This document shows, piece after piece, positions 44,952 to 53,592 of a stretch of 64,000 nucleotides of DNA. The notes under the pieces are model-generated. The model did no database searches and was not told the DNA's origin. It worked only from the letters and a program-made list of their open reading frames with translations. The position numbers and the translations under genes were made by a program. The stretch's first letter is position 1, and the number at the start of each line of letters is the position of its first letter. The stretch comes from Maribacter spongiicola. Its GTDB lineage: Bacteria; Bacteroidota; Bacteroidia; Flavobacteriales; Flavobacteriaceae. The stretch is from the NCBI RefSeq assembly GCF_004364165.1, contig NZ_SOAY01000016.1, forward strand, positions 62,001 to 126,000, given 5' to 3'.

Positions 44952-45863
44952 TTATTTATGCTCAACCTCAAGTTCATAAAAACTAACTTTTGCAAAAGAA
45001 CCTTCATCTCTACTTTGAAAATAATTACCTGCTTTAAAGTAGTTTTCAAATATGCCCCAACGTTTCATATTAGCATCATCATAAACGGCAAATTCTGAAT
45101 TATTGAGAGATACTACCATTTTACCTTCAGTAACTTTAATTTCTATTTGAAATTTACCAAAGCCTACTTCTTCTTCAAAATTAAATCCTTCATCATCTGT
45201 CCAAGCTTCTTCATGTAATATACCTACAGCGTTTACGCCTGAAAATTTGAGCTTTTTTGTTTTGACTCTAATCTTACCATTCTGCCAATAAATCTTTAAT
45301 ACAGGTGGTGCGTTATTATCTTTTTGACCTATTAAGTTTTTTTGTTCATTGGTTAATCTACCATGTATTTGTAAAATGATAATTTTATGATATTTACCAT
45401 TACTATCCCTAGAGACCTCATCAACTGAAAGTTTAGCTTTTAAAGTACCGCCTTGACTAAATGTCCAATTGACATTATCATTACCCGGCACCATTTGCTC
45501 TCTAAGTTCTGATCTTGAATATTTAGTATTTGCTGTGGTCGCTGTAGTTGGGTAAGCGTAAAATGTTAATGCTCCTTTCGTTGAATCATTGTACATATAA
45601 GGCTTTAAAGTCTCATTTGTAGCATAATTCAAAATCTCGGGCGGTTCAACACTTATTGCGCCTCCTTTTCCTTTTCCCTCAGGTATCGTTACTTTCCAGT
45701 TACTTAAGTCGATCTTAGGTATCTTAATTTTCTTCTTTTTTTTGACTTTCCGAACTTTTACCTCAGATCCAGCTACACTATTATCTTTTTTCTGAGAATT
45801 AACATTAAAAGTCAAAAATAAAACTAGAACAAAAGTAAATTCCTTACACCCAAAAAATCTCAT
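44952..45863 (-). CDS. alginate lyase, polysaccharide lyase family 7, second copy
   Basis: A 303-residue paralogue of the next gene. A signal peptide (about 1-24, ending NVNSQ) without a lipobox suggests a soluble periplasmic or secreted enzyme. The linker is basic (VKVRKVKKKKKIKIP, about 36-50), opposite in charge to that of its partner. The PL7 domain has SRSELREQ (about 114-121), LQIHGRLT (about 159-166) and YFKAGNYFQ (about 277-285). The QIH triad residue again suggests action on G-containing blocks. It is separated from the PKD gene by a strong hairpin at 45926-45966. Confidence 0.95.
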   Translation of the reverse strand: MRFFGCKEFTFVLVLFLTFNVNSQKKDNSVAGSEVKVRKVKKKKKIKIPKIDLSNWKVTIPEGKGKGGAISVEPPEILNYATNETLKPYMYNDSTKGALTFYAYPTTATTANTKYSRSELREQMVPGNDNVNWTFSQGGTLKAKLSVDEVSRDSNGKYHKIIILQIHGRLTNEQKNLIGQKDNNAPPVLKIYWQNGKIRVKTKKLKFSGVNAVGILHEEAWTDDEGFNFEEEVGFGKFQIEIKVTEGKMVVSLNNSEFAVYDDANMKRWGIFENYFKAGNYFQSRDEGSFAKVSFYELEVEHK

Positions 45864-45925
45864 AGCATCTATTAATAATTGACCCAGCTGAAAATTAAGC
45901 TAGTTTTTAGTTTTCTATTAAATTT

Positions 45926-45966
45926 TTAAAAAACCACCCATTCTAATTTAGAATTGGGTGGCTTTT
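45926..45966 (-). terminator. rho-independent terminator between PKD and PL7 genes
   Basis: Stem CCACCCA / TGGGTGG, extended inside by TTCTAA/TTAGAA with one bulge; A-tract on the low-coordinate side is the U-tract for minus-strand transcription. It sits inside the alginate cluster, so lyase expression may depend on read-through or a separate promoter. Confidence 0.85.
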
Positions 45967-46046
45967 ATTTTATAATGAATTACAATCTATAACTTGAATT
46001 GGATTTAATAAGTAAACGGAATTCAAAACAGATTATAATAGATTCA

Positions 46047-47963
46047 TTAATCTACTGCTGTAACTTTAATATTATCAACCCAAGCATCTGCAGTTGTTAA
46101 AGAATACATCCAAATGGTAACTTGACCACTAGCATTAGATGTAAAAACATCTGAACCGAGTGAAAAATTACCTTTGCCATTTGCAACATCAACTACAGCT
46201 CTTGCCAAAGGACCAGTGCCAGTAGAACTAGCAAACGCATCTGCACCATTTCCATCAAACCAACCATCTAATATTTCTACATAAACAGCATCACCACTAT
46301 TTGTTATGGCTGCACTAAACTCAATCGTATATTGTTGATTAGCTTCTACCGTAATTTCTTGATAAGCAGCCCTAGTATCAGATGTTCTTGATAAATTCTC
46401 AAGCGGACCTACCATTGTAGAGCTACTTGAATATTTGGCACCCGGTGTTTTAGAACCTGTATCTACACCGCCATAATCAAACACATCACCATCAGAACTA
46501 GTATTAAATGCATTGGTATTACTACCGTCAAAGCTTGAAGGTTTCCAACTAGAAGAGCCAGCTGAAAAATCACCGTTAAGAACTTCAACAACAAAACCTT
46601 CTGCTATTGTCAATTGTTCAGAAGCTTCACTTGTATTACCCGTAATACTGGTAGCAGTTAATTTCACTGTATAAATACCATCTTCTTCATAAGTGTGTGA
46701 AGGATTCATGCCCGTAAATTGGAAGCCATCTCCAAACTCCCATAAAAGCATTACAGCATCTTCCGAGGCATCCATAAATGAATATGTCTGGTAGTCAGCT
46801 GCGTCAACCTCAAAGGTAAAAGCTGCAGTTACCGGTGCCAAAATAGTAATATTCTTACTTAACTCAGCCGATAAATTAGAATCATTTGTAGCAGTTAATG
46901 TTACAGTGTACGTATCGGCACTTTCATAAATATGAGTTGGTGTTTCTTCTGTTGAAGTGTTACCATCACCAAAATTCCATTCGAAACTTGTTGCACCAGT
47001 GGAAGAATTAGTAAAGGAATACTCCAAGTAATTTTCATCACTTTGAACAGAAGTAAACCCTGTAGATGGTGGCACTGCACCTGCTGCACCTATGTCGATG
47101 GTAAAATCATCAAGTCTTCCTTCAACCTCACCATTAGTAAAGTAAATTGCCACGGTATTGTTTACACCTGAATTAAAAGATAATTTTTGTTGTACATAAA
47201 CGTCTGGCTCAGAATCATCTGTAACAGTTACTGAAGCAATTGTACCTTCTAAAACCTCTGCATCCGTCGTAAAAGTTCCGCCATTTGCGGTGACACCTAA
47301 TATAGCAACAGTCATAGATGGATCTGAAGAACCACCTAACATAGTGTACCAGAAACTAACATCATAATTTGAATCTGGTTCTACAGTAATTTCTTGATAA
47401 CCTACACGATCTCCCGCAGGAGTTGGTAATTTAGCACCTTGATCACCAAATGTTACCGGGCTTCCAGTAATTTGAATTACTCCACCTAAATCGTTATTTC
47501 TCCAAGAATCACGACCATCTCCACCACCATCTGGCAAAGTACCATCTTCAAAGCCTGCTTCTAAAATAATTGGTTGAAACGGACCTTCTACAACCAGTAC
47601 TTCAACAGTAGTGGAACCAGTAACACCGTTTGCATCTGTAGCGGTTAAGGTTACAGGATAGGTACCTTCACCATCAAAGGTGAATGAAGCATCTTTATCT
47701 GTTGTGGTATTACCGTTACCAAAATCCCAAATAAAATTACTTGCTTCAGAAGATAAATTACTGAAAGTAATGGTTTTAAAATCATCTATAGATGCTGCAT
47801 ATGAAAAGCTAGCTGCAGGAAAAGCAGTATCAACCTGTGAATTTGCACCTGGTAAATCATCTCTAAAAAGCTCATCATTTACACAACTAGCCACAAAACC
47901 AGCCGTCACCAAACATAGCAGCAGCAGTTTTGCTTTATTTAATATACTTAATTTACGATTCAT
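46047..47963 (-). CDS. PKD-domain surface glycan-binding lipoprotein (SusE/F position)
   Basis: A 638-residue lipoprotein (lipobox FVASC, Cys about 27, followed by VNDELFRDD). Domain order: PKD 1 (about 48-125, WDFGNGNTTTDKD), beta-sandwich A (about 130-290, with YQEITVEPDSNYDVSFWYT), PKD 2 (about 300-375, WNFGDGNTSTEETPTHIY), PKD 3 (about 380-452, WEFGDGFQFTGMNPSHTY) and beta-sandwich B (about 455-638, YQEITVEANQQYTIEFSAA). The two sandwiches look like a duplicated carbohydrate-binding module. It follows susD after 17 bp. Similar PKD proteins stand third in known flavobacterial alginate loci and hold polymer at the surface. No catalytic motif is present. Confidence 0.9.
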   Translation of the reverse strand: MNRKLSILNKAKLLLLCLVTAGFVASCVNDELFRDDLPGANSQVDTAFPAASFSYAASIDDFKTITFSNLSSEASNFIWDFGNGNTTTDKDASFTFDGEGTYPVTLTATDANGVTGSTTVEVLVVEGPFQPIILEAGFEDGTLPDGGGDGRDSWRNNDLGGVIQITGSPVTFGDQGAKLPTPAGDRVGYQEITVEPDSNYDVSFWYTMLGGSSDPSMTVAILGVTANGGTFTTDAEVLEGTIASVTVTDDSEPDVYVQQKLSFNSGVNNTVAIYFTNGEVEGRLDDFTIDIGAAGAVPPSTGFTSVQSDENYLEYSFTNSSTGATSFEWNFGDGNTSTEETPTHIYESADTYTVTLTATNDSNLSAELSKNITILAPVTAAFTFEVDAADYQTYSFMDASEDAVMLLWEFGDGFQFTGMNPSHTYEEDGIYTVKLTATSITGNTSEASEQLTIAEGFVVEVLNGDFSAGSSSWKPSSFDGSNTNAFNTSSDGDVFDYGGVDTGSKTPGAKYSSSSTMVGPLENLSRTSDTRAAYQEITVEANQQYTIEFSAAITNSGDAVYVEILDGWFDGNGADAFASSTGTGPLARAVVDVANGKGNFSLGSDVFTSNASGQVTIWMYSLTTADAWVDNIKVTAVD

Positions 47964-47980
47964 AGTTTTTTATTTTAATA

Positions 47981-49429
47981 TTAATACCCTGGGTTTTGTG
48001 TTAACAAACCTCCACTTAAATTAATTTCACTTGCTGGAATTGGCAATAATAATGACCTTGCAGTAAAAATGTAGCCCATTTCTATTGCATGCGCACTCAA
48101 TACTGTTTCTGCCACCCCAAACCTTAACAGATCGAAAAAACGTTGATTCTCAAATGCCAGCTCTACTCGTCTTTCTGCAAGCAGCTCAGTTTTAGATACA
48201 CTTGATACACTGTTTGGAGCGGTATCTGGAAATGCTCTATCTCTTACTTCTTGAAAAGCCATTAGCGCACCTAAATCTGATGTGCTAGTTCCTGTACCAA
48301 TAGAAGCCTCAACCCGCATTAAAAGTACATCTGCATAACGAATCGCGATATAATCATTCCCTGCATCACGGGCATTGTTACCATATGTTGGCGGAAACAC
48401 TGAAAAATCAGATCCATCTGGCAAAAACTTAGTTACTTCTGTTCTAGTAGGGAAAGTAAAATAGGAAACATTTGTTCTATCCCCTCCTAAAGCGGTGAAG
48501 TCTGCAATTAAATTATCATTTACAATATTTTGACCATCATCGCCACCTTGACGAAAAGTAGAAGTAAACTCAGCCGAGAAACCTTGACTTTCTTGTGCAT
48601 TTCCTGTTACATACTGTACTGCAAAAATAATTTCATCATTTAGTTCAGAGTAAAAGACATCATTGTAGTCTGACATTAACGAAAATCTACCACTACTAAT
48701 TATAGCGTCACATAATTGTTGTGCACCTACATAATTACGGTCAGGTTGTGTCATGTATACTTTCGCCAATAAGGCTTGTGCCGCAGCTCTAGAAGCTCTC
48801 GATTTAGAACCATTATCCAATACGCTTACCGCTTCTTGTAAATCTGATACAATTTGCGCATACACTTGTTCTACAGATACTCTAGTAAAAAGCGCTTCTT
48901 TATCATCTGACAGTACTACCTCTGTAACCAATGGCACCTCACCATAAAGTCTAACTAAATTAAAATAAGCATAAGCTCGTAGAAACTTTGCTTCTGCCGT
49001 GTATTTAGGCTGATTAGCCGCGTCTGCAATATCTATATAATCTAAAATATTGTTAACTCTAAAAATGACCTCATACATTGATTGGTAATAATCTTCAGAT
49101 TCTACGTTAGTAGCGTCTACTACATATCTGTGAAAATCGGCTTTAGACCCTTCTAATGTTTGTGTTCTTGTATTATCAGAACGATGCTCTGTCAAAAGAT
49201 GCTCTAATTGAACACCTCTATTGGCATTAGCTTCGTTGCCTTCTGTATTTTCATTAACACCTTGTAAACCGTCATAGATACCATAAATACCAGATAGTAC
49301 GTCTGCGTCTGTTTGAAAAAACGATTCTACGGCTATAGCAGTCTCTGGTAATGGGCTCAAAAACTCATCACTACAGGACAAAAAAACAGAACCTGTAATC
49401 GCAAAGACTAAAAATTTTATATGTTTCAT
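47981..49429 (-). CDS. susD: SusD/RagB family surface glycan-binding lipoprotein
   Basis: A 482-residue lipoprotein with lipobox SVFLSC (Cys about 19) followed by SDEF, a surface-export type sequence. The SusD fold is shown by FLSPLPETAIAVESFF (about 24-39), the helical TPR region with YTAEAKFLRAYAYFNLVRLYG (about 143-163) and the typical C-terminal AEINLSGGLLTQNPGY. It caps the SusC channel and delivers oligosaccharides. It lies 21 bp after susC in the same operon; with PL7 lyases nearby, alginate oligomers are the expected ligand. Confidence 0.95.
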   Translation of the reverse strand: MKHIKFLVFAITGSVFLSCSDEFLSPLPETAIAVESFFQTDADVLSGIYGIYDGLQGVNENTEGNEANANRGVQLEHLLTEHRSDNTRTQTLEGSKADFHRYVVDATNVESEDYYQSMYEVIFRVNNILDYIDIADAANQPKYTAEAKFLRAYAYFNLVRLYGEVPLVTEVVLSDDKEALFTRVSVEQVYAQIVSDLQEAVSVLDNGSKSRASRAAAQALLAKVYMTQPDRNYVGAQQLCDAIISSGRFSLMSDYNDVFYSELNDEIIFAVQYVTGNAQESQGFSAEFTSTFRQGGDDGQNIVNDNLIADFTALGGDRTNVSYFTFPTRTEVTKFLPDGSDFSVFPPTYGNNARDAGNDYIAIRYADVLLMRVEASIGTGTSTSDLGALMAFQEVRDRAFPDTAPNSVSSVSKTELLAERRVELAFENQRFFDLLRFGVAETVLSAHAIEMGYIFTARSLLLPIPASEINLSGGLLTQNPGY

Positions 49430-49450
49430 AATGTATTGTGTGTATTAAAA

Positions 49451-52400
49451 TTAAAAATCGATGTTCATACCTATAGTTAACGTACTGAATATAGGTGTAC
49501 CCGCACGTTGAGACCCATAAGCTCTTGGATCAGAACCATCTATAAATTCTGGATTAAAACCATGATAATCGTTTGCGGTGATATATAATAGGTTTTGTGC
49601 TGTTCCATAAACTCTTAAACCGGTCAACCCAAATTTATCTAAAGACTCACGCGAGAAATTATAACCTAAATTAACATTCCTTAATGATAAGTAATTTGCA
49701 CTTGCGATTACCTCGCTAGTCAATACCTTTTCTTGAATAAAAGAAACATCAGACACATAACCATCAGCAACTGCCTGTAATGCACCACCACTTCTCGTTT
49801 GATTACCGAACCAGTTATAAAAATATTCATCACCTATATTATTTACTTGTGCCCCTAAACTACCTTGAACCATGAAAGAAAAATCAAAATTCCCTATCTG
49901 AAATTCATTGGTGAAACTGTAAATTAAATCCGGATAAGGATCACCAAGTATTGTTTTATCTTCTGCGGTAATAATACCATCACCATTCAGATCCAATACT
50001 TTAGTATCTTGAGCTTCACCATTAATTCTGTTCCATGGATTGTCTACATAAGTTGTTCTATACTCCACATCTGAATATGTTGGATCTACTACATAACCCC
50101 AGAAAGAAGAAATAGGTTCACCAATACGATTAATCCATTGCGAGTTTCTACCATAAGTATCTTCTATTAATGCATTATTAGAATCTCCAAAACTTAATAA
50201 TTCGTTTTGGTTGGTAGAGGCAATAAAAGTAGAATTCCACCTAAATTTCTCGGTTAAGATATTTTTGGTCCTTAATTCCAATTCCCATCCTGTATTTTGA
50301 ACTTCACCTAGATTTACAATACCACTACTAAACCCTGTTATATAAGACACTGGATTTTCCAATAGTAATTTATCACTAGTTCTTTGGTAGTAATCTAATG
50401 ACCCAGATATTCTGTTATTAAAAAACCCGAAATCAACTGCAGGGTTAAATTCTTCTGACGCCTCCCATTGCAGCAAAGCATTAGCTATGTTTAGTGGTGA
50501 TACACCTGTAACTACATTTCCGTCTACAACAGCATTCGTATTATTCAATAATGCTAAATAAGGATATGTGTTGATATTATCGTCACCTACATTAAAATTC
50601 TCTGACCCAGTTAAACCGTAACTAACCCTAAATTTTAAATTATTGATGATTTTACTATCTTTTAAGAAGTCTTCTTTAGCAACATTCCAACCAGCTGATA
50701 TTGCAGGGAAATTACCATACTTTGTATCTAGACCAAAAACAGAACTACCATCGCGTCTAAAAGAGGCATTAAACAAATATTTATCATTATAAGCATAGTT
50801 TAACCTAGCAAAATAACCTACTTTTTTGCGTACTACATTTACCTCTTCAAATTCAGAAATAGCAGTAGCACCCTCTAAGTTCTTCAACAAGTCATTGGTA
50901 TATCCGTTACCGGTCACCTCACTATTTTGACTCGATCTTTGCTGTACGGTCATACCTGCCAACAAATCTAAATCGTGATTACCAAAAGTCTTATTGTATG
51001 TTAAAAGATTATCTGAAACCAATCTTACACGATTTCTATTTTGAAGATTGTATTGAGCTCTACTATTACCAGATGCATGGTGTTTTGTACCATCCCATCT
51101 AGTTCTTTTACGCTGCTCTAAAGTAACACCTAATGATGTTTTAGCCTTAAGACCAGGCAAAATTTCATAACTTAAGTAAGTGGATCCAAATAAATTAGTA
51201 TTGTACTCATAATGCTCTCTTTCAACATATTGCGCATAAGGGTTAGAATCACCAGAGGTACGTGGTCTACTTGTACTGCCGTCACCGTTGATATCTAAAT
51301 TTAACAAGTGATTTTCGTAGAAGTAATCACCAACCCCAACATCAGGATATACATCCCTATCTATAAACTGAAGTGATTCAGCAGTATGATAAATAGGCAA
51401 CCATGGAGATTGGCGTATTGGATTGTGTATGGATGTCGGCAAACTTCTTTGTTTAGAATAAGACGGTGTTACACTAAGTCCAAATCGCATCTTTTTACCA
51501 AATTTCGTATCCATTTTCAAGTTTGCAGTATACAATTTATAATCATCTGTAATTACAACACCCTCATCATGTAAAGCTCTTAAAGAAGCACTGAATTTCG
51601 TATCCTCTGAACCTCCTCTGGCAGAGAATGAATGACTTGTAATATTACCGCCATCAAAGAAAACATCTTGCCAATCTCTATCAACGCCTGTTGTAGCTAC
51701 TAATAATTGAGCATATTGTGTCTCATTTGAAAGTTCACCTGTAGCAGCAAGTTCTTCAGCCGCCCATTTCGAAACACTTTTTCTATAATCATCACTACCA
51801 TGTGCTTCTTTGCGACCTGTGTAGGTTTGATAGCTGAATTTCGTTTTACCTGCCTTACCACTTTTAGTAGTAATTAAAATAACACCGTTAGCACCCTCAC
51901 TACCATAAATAGCAGCAGATGCGGCATCTTTTAAAACTTCAAAAGATTCAACGTCATTCATATCTATATTCCCAAGAAAATCAGAACTCACGACAATACC
52001 ATCGACCACTAATGCAGGTCCAGAATCTGCCGTTACAGAACCAACACCTCTAATTCTAATAGTAGGAGCAGCACCTGCCTCAGCGCTTGTAGCCTGAATA
52101 TTAACACCGGACACTTGCCCAATTAACGCATCATCGACCCTTGAAACTGCGATTTGATCTAAAGTTTCATTTACTACCTTAGAAACAGATCCTGTTATAG
52201 ACGATTTCTTTTGTGTACCATAACCAACTACAACAACCTCGTCTAGTTGACTAGTATCTTCTTTTAAAGTAATACTTACATTATTTTGAGCTACAATAGC
52301 AACAGATTCTGTACCATACCCTATATATGAGATACGTAACAAATCACCGCTAGTAACTTGAATGGTAAAATTACCGTCAAAATCTGTTTGCGTACCTTTT

Positions 52401-52549
52401 GTTGTGTTCGCCACAAGTACATTTGCTCCAGGTATAGGCACGTTGTCTACATCTACTACAGTACCCGATAAGCTATAAGCTTCTTGAGCAAATAATTGCA
52501 CATTGACCAGCAACATTGCAATCATAAAAAGTTTAATTCTAAAATTCAT
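49451..52549 (-). CDS. susC: SusC/RagA family TonB-dependent receptor, probable alginate oligosaccharide importer
   Basis: A 1032-residue outer-membrane transporter. Signal peptide (1-21), CarboxypepD_reg-like domain (about 26-110, SLSGTVVDVDNVPIPGANVL), then the TonB box region LDEVVVVGYGTQKKSSITGS (about 104-123), plug (about 120-235, with IRIRGVGSVTADSGPALVVDG) and a 22-strand-type barrel ending TIGMNIDF with terminal Phe. Energy would come from a TonB/ExbBD complex, for example that at 54.8-56.8 kb. Substrate is inferred from the PL7 neighbours. The leader is long if transcription starts at 52.9 kb (about 345 nt). Confidence 0.96.
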   Translation of the reverse strand: MNFRIKLFMIAMLLVNVQLFAQEAYSLSGTVVDVDNVPIPGANVLVANTTKGTQTDFDGNFTIQVTSGDLLRISYIGYGTESVAIVAQNNVSITLKEDTSQLDEVVVVGYGTQKKSSITGSVSKVVNETLDQIAVSRVDDALIGQVSGVNIQATSAEAGAAPTIRIRGVGSVTADSGPALVVDGIVVSSDFLGNIDMNDVESFEVLKDAASAAIYGSEGANGVILITTKSGKAGKTKFSYQTYTGRKEAHGSDDYRKSVSKWAAEELAATGELSNETQYAQLLVATTGVDRDWQDVFFDGGNITSHSFSARGGSEDTKFSASLRALHDEGVVITDDYKLYTANLKMDTKFGKKMRFGLSVTPSYSKQRSLPTSIHNPIRQSPWLPIYHTAESLQFIDRDVYPDVGVGDYFYENHLLNLDINGDGSTSRPRTSGDSNPYAQYVEREHYEYNTNLFGSTYLSYEILPGLKAKTSLGVTLEQRKRTRWDGTKHHASGNSRAQYNLQNRNRVRLVSDNLLTYNKTFGNHDLDLLAGMTVQQRSSQNSEVTGNGYTNDLLKNLEGATAISEFEEVNVVRKKVGYFARLNYAYNDKYLFNASFRRDGSSVFGLDTKYGNFPAISAGWNVAKEDFLKDSKIINNLKFRVSYGLTGSENFNVGDDNINTYPYLALLNNTNAVVDGNVVTGVSPLNIANALLQWEASEEFNPAVDFGFFNNRISGSLDYYQRTSDKLLLENPVSYITGFSSGIVNLGEVQNTGWELELRTKNILTEKFRWNSTFIASTNQNELLSFGDSNNALIEDTYGRNSQWINRIGEPISSFWGYVVDPTYSDVEYRTTYVDNPWNRINGEAQDTKVLDLNGDGIITAEDKTILGDPYPDLIYSFTNEFQIGNFDFSFMVQGSLGAQVNNIGDEYFYNWFGNQTRSGGALQAVADGYVSDVSFIQEKVLTSEVIASANYLSLRNVNLGYNFSRESLDKFGLTGLRVYGTAQNLLYITANDYHGFNPEFIDGSDPRAYGSQRAGTPIFSTLTIGMNIDF

Positions 52550-52867
52550 TTCTGTTAAATTAAGTTAGTTCTATTGAATTTGTTAATACCATTATTGCAT
52601 CAACTTACAAATGTGATGTTGTTTTCACATTGAAATCCTCATTCTACCAATACACCTATTCCTATTTATAGTTAAATACAACTTTTATTATAGCAAGAAA
52701 ATAGTTTTATGGCAATAATTACATGTTTGTGTGATACTCCTTTCTAAATGAAGTGATTATCAATTAAAAAAAGAAGGCGAGCACCCATCCTTTTTTCTGC
52801 CGTTTTTTTTTAAGGTTTCATGTCTATTTTTTTAGTTAGTAAAAATTTGTCTCAAGTGATATTTTAA

Positions 52868-52906
52868 CTGGTTTACCAAATTGGTTCATCAAACTGGTTT
52901 ACCAAA
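52868..52906 (-). repeat. three tandem 13-bp repeats with GntR/FCD-type operators
   Basis: Three back-to-back 13-bp units on the plus strand: CTGGTTTACCAAA, TTGGTTCATCAAA, CTGGTTTACCAAA. Each outer unit contains TGGTTTACCA, which fits T-N-G-T-NN-A-C-N-A, the site form of FCD-type GntR regulators; the middle unit is degenerate. The array overlaps a minus-strand -7-like element (52903-52910) and the expected start of the susC transcript. Confidence 0.75.
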
Positions 52907-52910
52907 TATA
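52903..52910 (-). promoter_or_regulatory. candidate -7 element for susC operon
   Basis: Minus-strand TATATTTG fits the Bacteroidota -7 consensus TAnnTTTG. No clear TTG lies 17-23 bp upstream. It abuts the 13-bp operator array, as expected for a repressed promoter. Transcription from here would leave about 345 nt untranslated before susC. Confidence 0.45.
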
Positions 52911-53417
52911 TGTTATTATCTTGTTAAAAAAAATTACTTCAACTAATAAACACTCAAAATTTTAAGATTTAACACAATAAAGCCATCTTATATTAAGTAT
53001 TTCATAATTAATAATCATAATATCTGGTTATTTCTAAATCAAAGAAAACATCGGTACATATTGGTCTCCGAAAGATTAAACTAAGATTAGAATGACAGTT
53101 CTTGAAGAGAATTACAATGAATCAAATAATTTACCGCATTGTAAAAACTAGTTCACCATTTAAAGTTAAATTCTATATAATACCCAGAATTAAACTTGAA
53201 TTTTTACCTATTCTCTATAAAAAAGGTTTGCTAAAAATATAGGAAGGTGATATGATGGCTGAGTAGTGATGACAATAAACAATTGATAATCACCAAATAC
53301 AATTACGTACAAAGTGGAAATAAAATAAGAAATAACACCAACTTTTTTTGCATCTAAAGAAGTAATGCAGAAACGTTTTAAAATAACAGAAGTATAACTA
53401 TAAGGAAAGTACTAAAA

Positions 53418-53452
53418 ATAAAAAAAGGCTTCCATTTTCATGAAAGCCTTTT
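53418..53452 (-). terminator. rho-independent terminator after tRNA-Val
   Basis: Stem AAGGCTT / AAGCCTT with A-tract on the low-coordinate side. It lies just past the 3' end of the minus-strand tRNA-Val (TAC) gene. Confidence 0.8.
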
Positions 53453-53458
53453 AACCTG

Positions 53459-53533
53459 TGGGCCCTACTGGATTCGAACCAGTGACCCCCTGCTTGTAAG
53501 GCAGGTGCTCTGAACCAACTGAGCTAAGAGCCC
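53459..53533 (-). tRNA. tRNA-Val (anticodon TAC)
   Basis: A 75-nt cloverleaf on the minus strand: acceptor GGGCTCT/AGGGCCC, D-arm TAGCTCAG, anticodon stem CCTGC/GCAGG with loop CTTACAA (anticodon TAC), T-arm CTGGTTCGAATCCAG. CCA is not encoded. It is the second valine tRNA of the window. Confidence 0.96.
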
Positions 53534-53544
53534 CAAAAGGAGTG

Positions 53545-53573
53545 CAAATATATAATACTTTTACATTCCACAA
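53545..53573 (-). promoter_or_regulatory. promoter of tRNA-Val (TAC)
   Basis: On the minus strand, TTG (53571-53573), an 18-bp spacer and TATATTTG (53545-53552), an exact fit to TTG-N17-23-TAnnTTTG. The tRNA 5' end is about 12 bp after the -7 element. Confidence 0.8.
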
Positions 53574-53592
53574 AAGAAAAATTAATAAAAAT

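Larger units (their letters stand above)
52550..53417. other. long AT-rich intergenic region upstream of susC
   Basis: About 870 bp without a supported gene. It holds the triple 13-bp operator array and the candidate -7 element near 52.9 kb. Downstream of them (52.55-52.86 kb) is a putative long leader with poly-A and poly-T runs near 52765-52815. The remaining 52.95-53.4 kb shows only short frames with frequent stops and no recognised repeat, so it may be island-edge sequence. Confidence 0.6.

Noticed and set aside
52940-53410. Short frames in the gap between susC and tRNA-Val (TAC)
   Set aside because: All are very short with frequent stops and show no family features; no gene can be supported.
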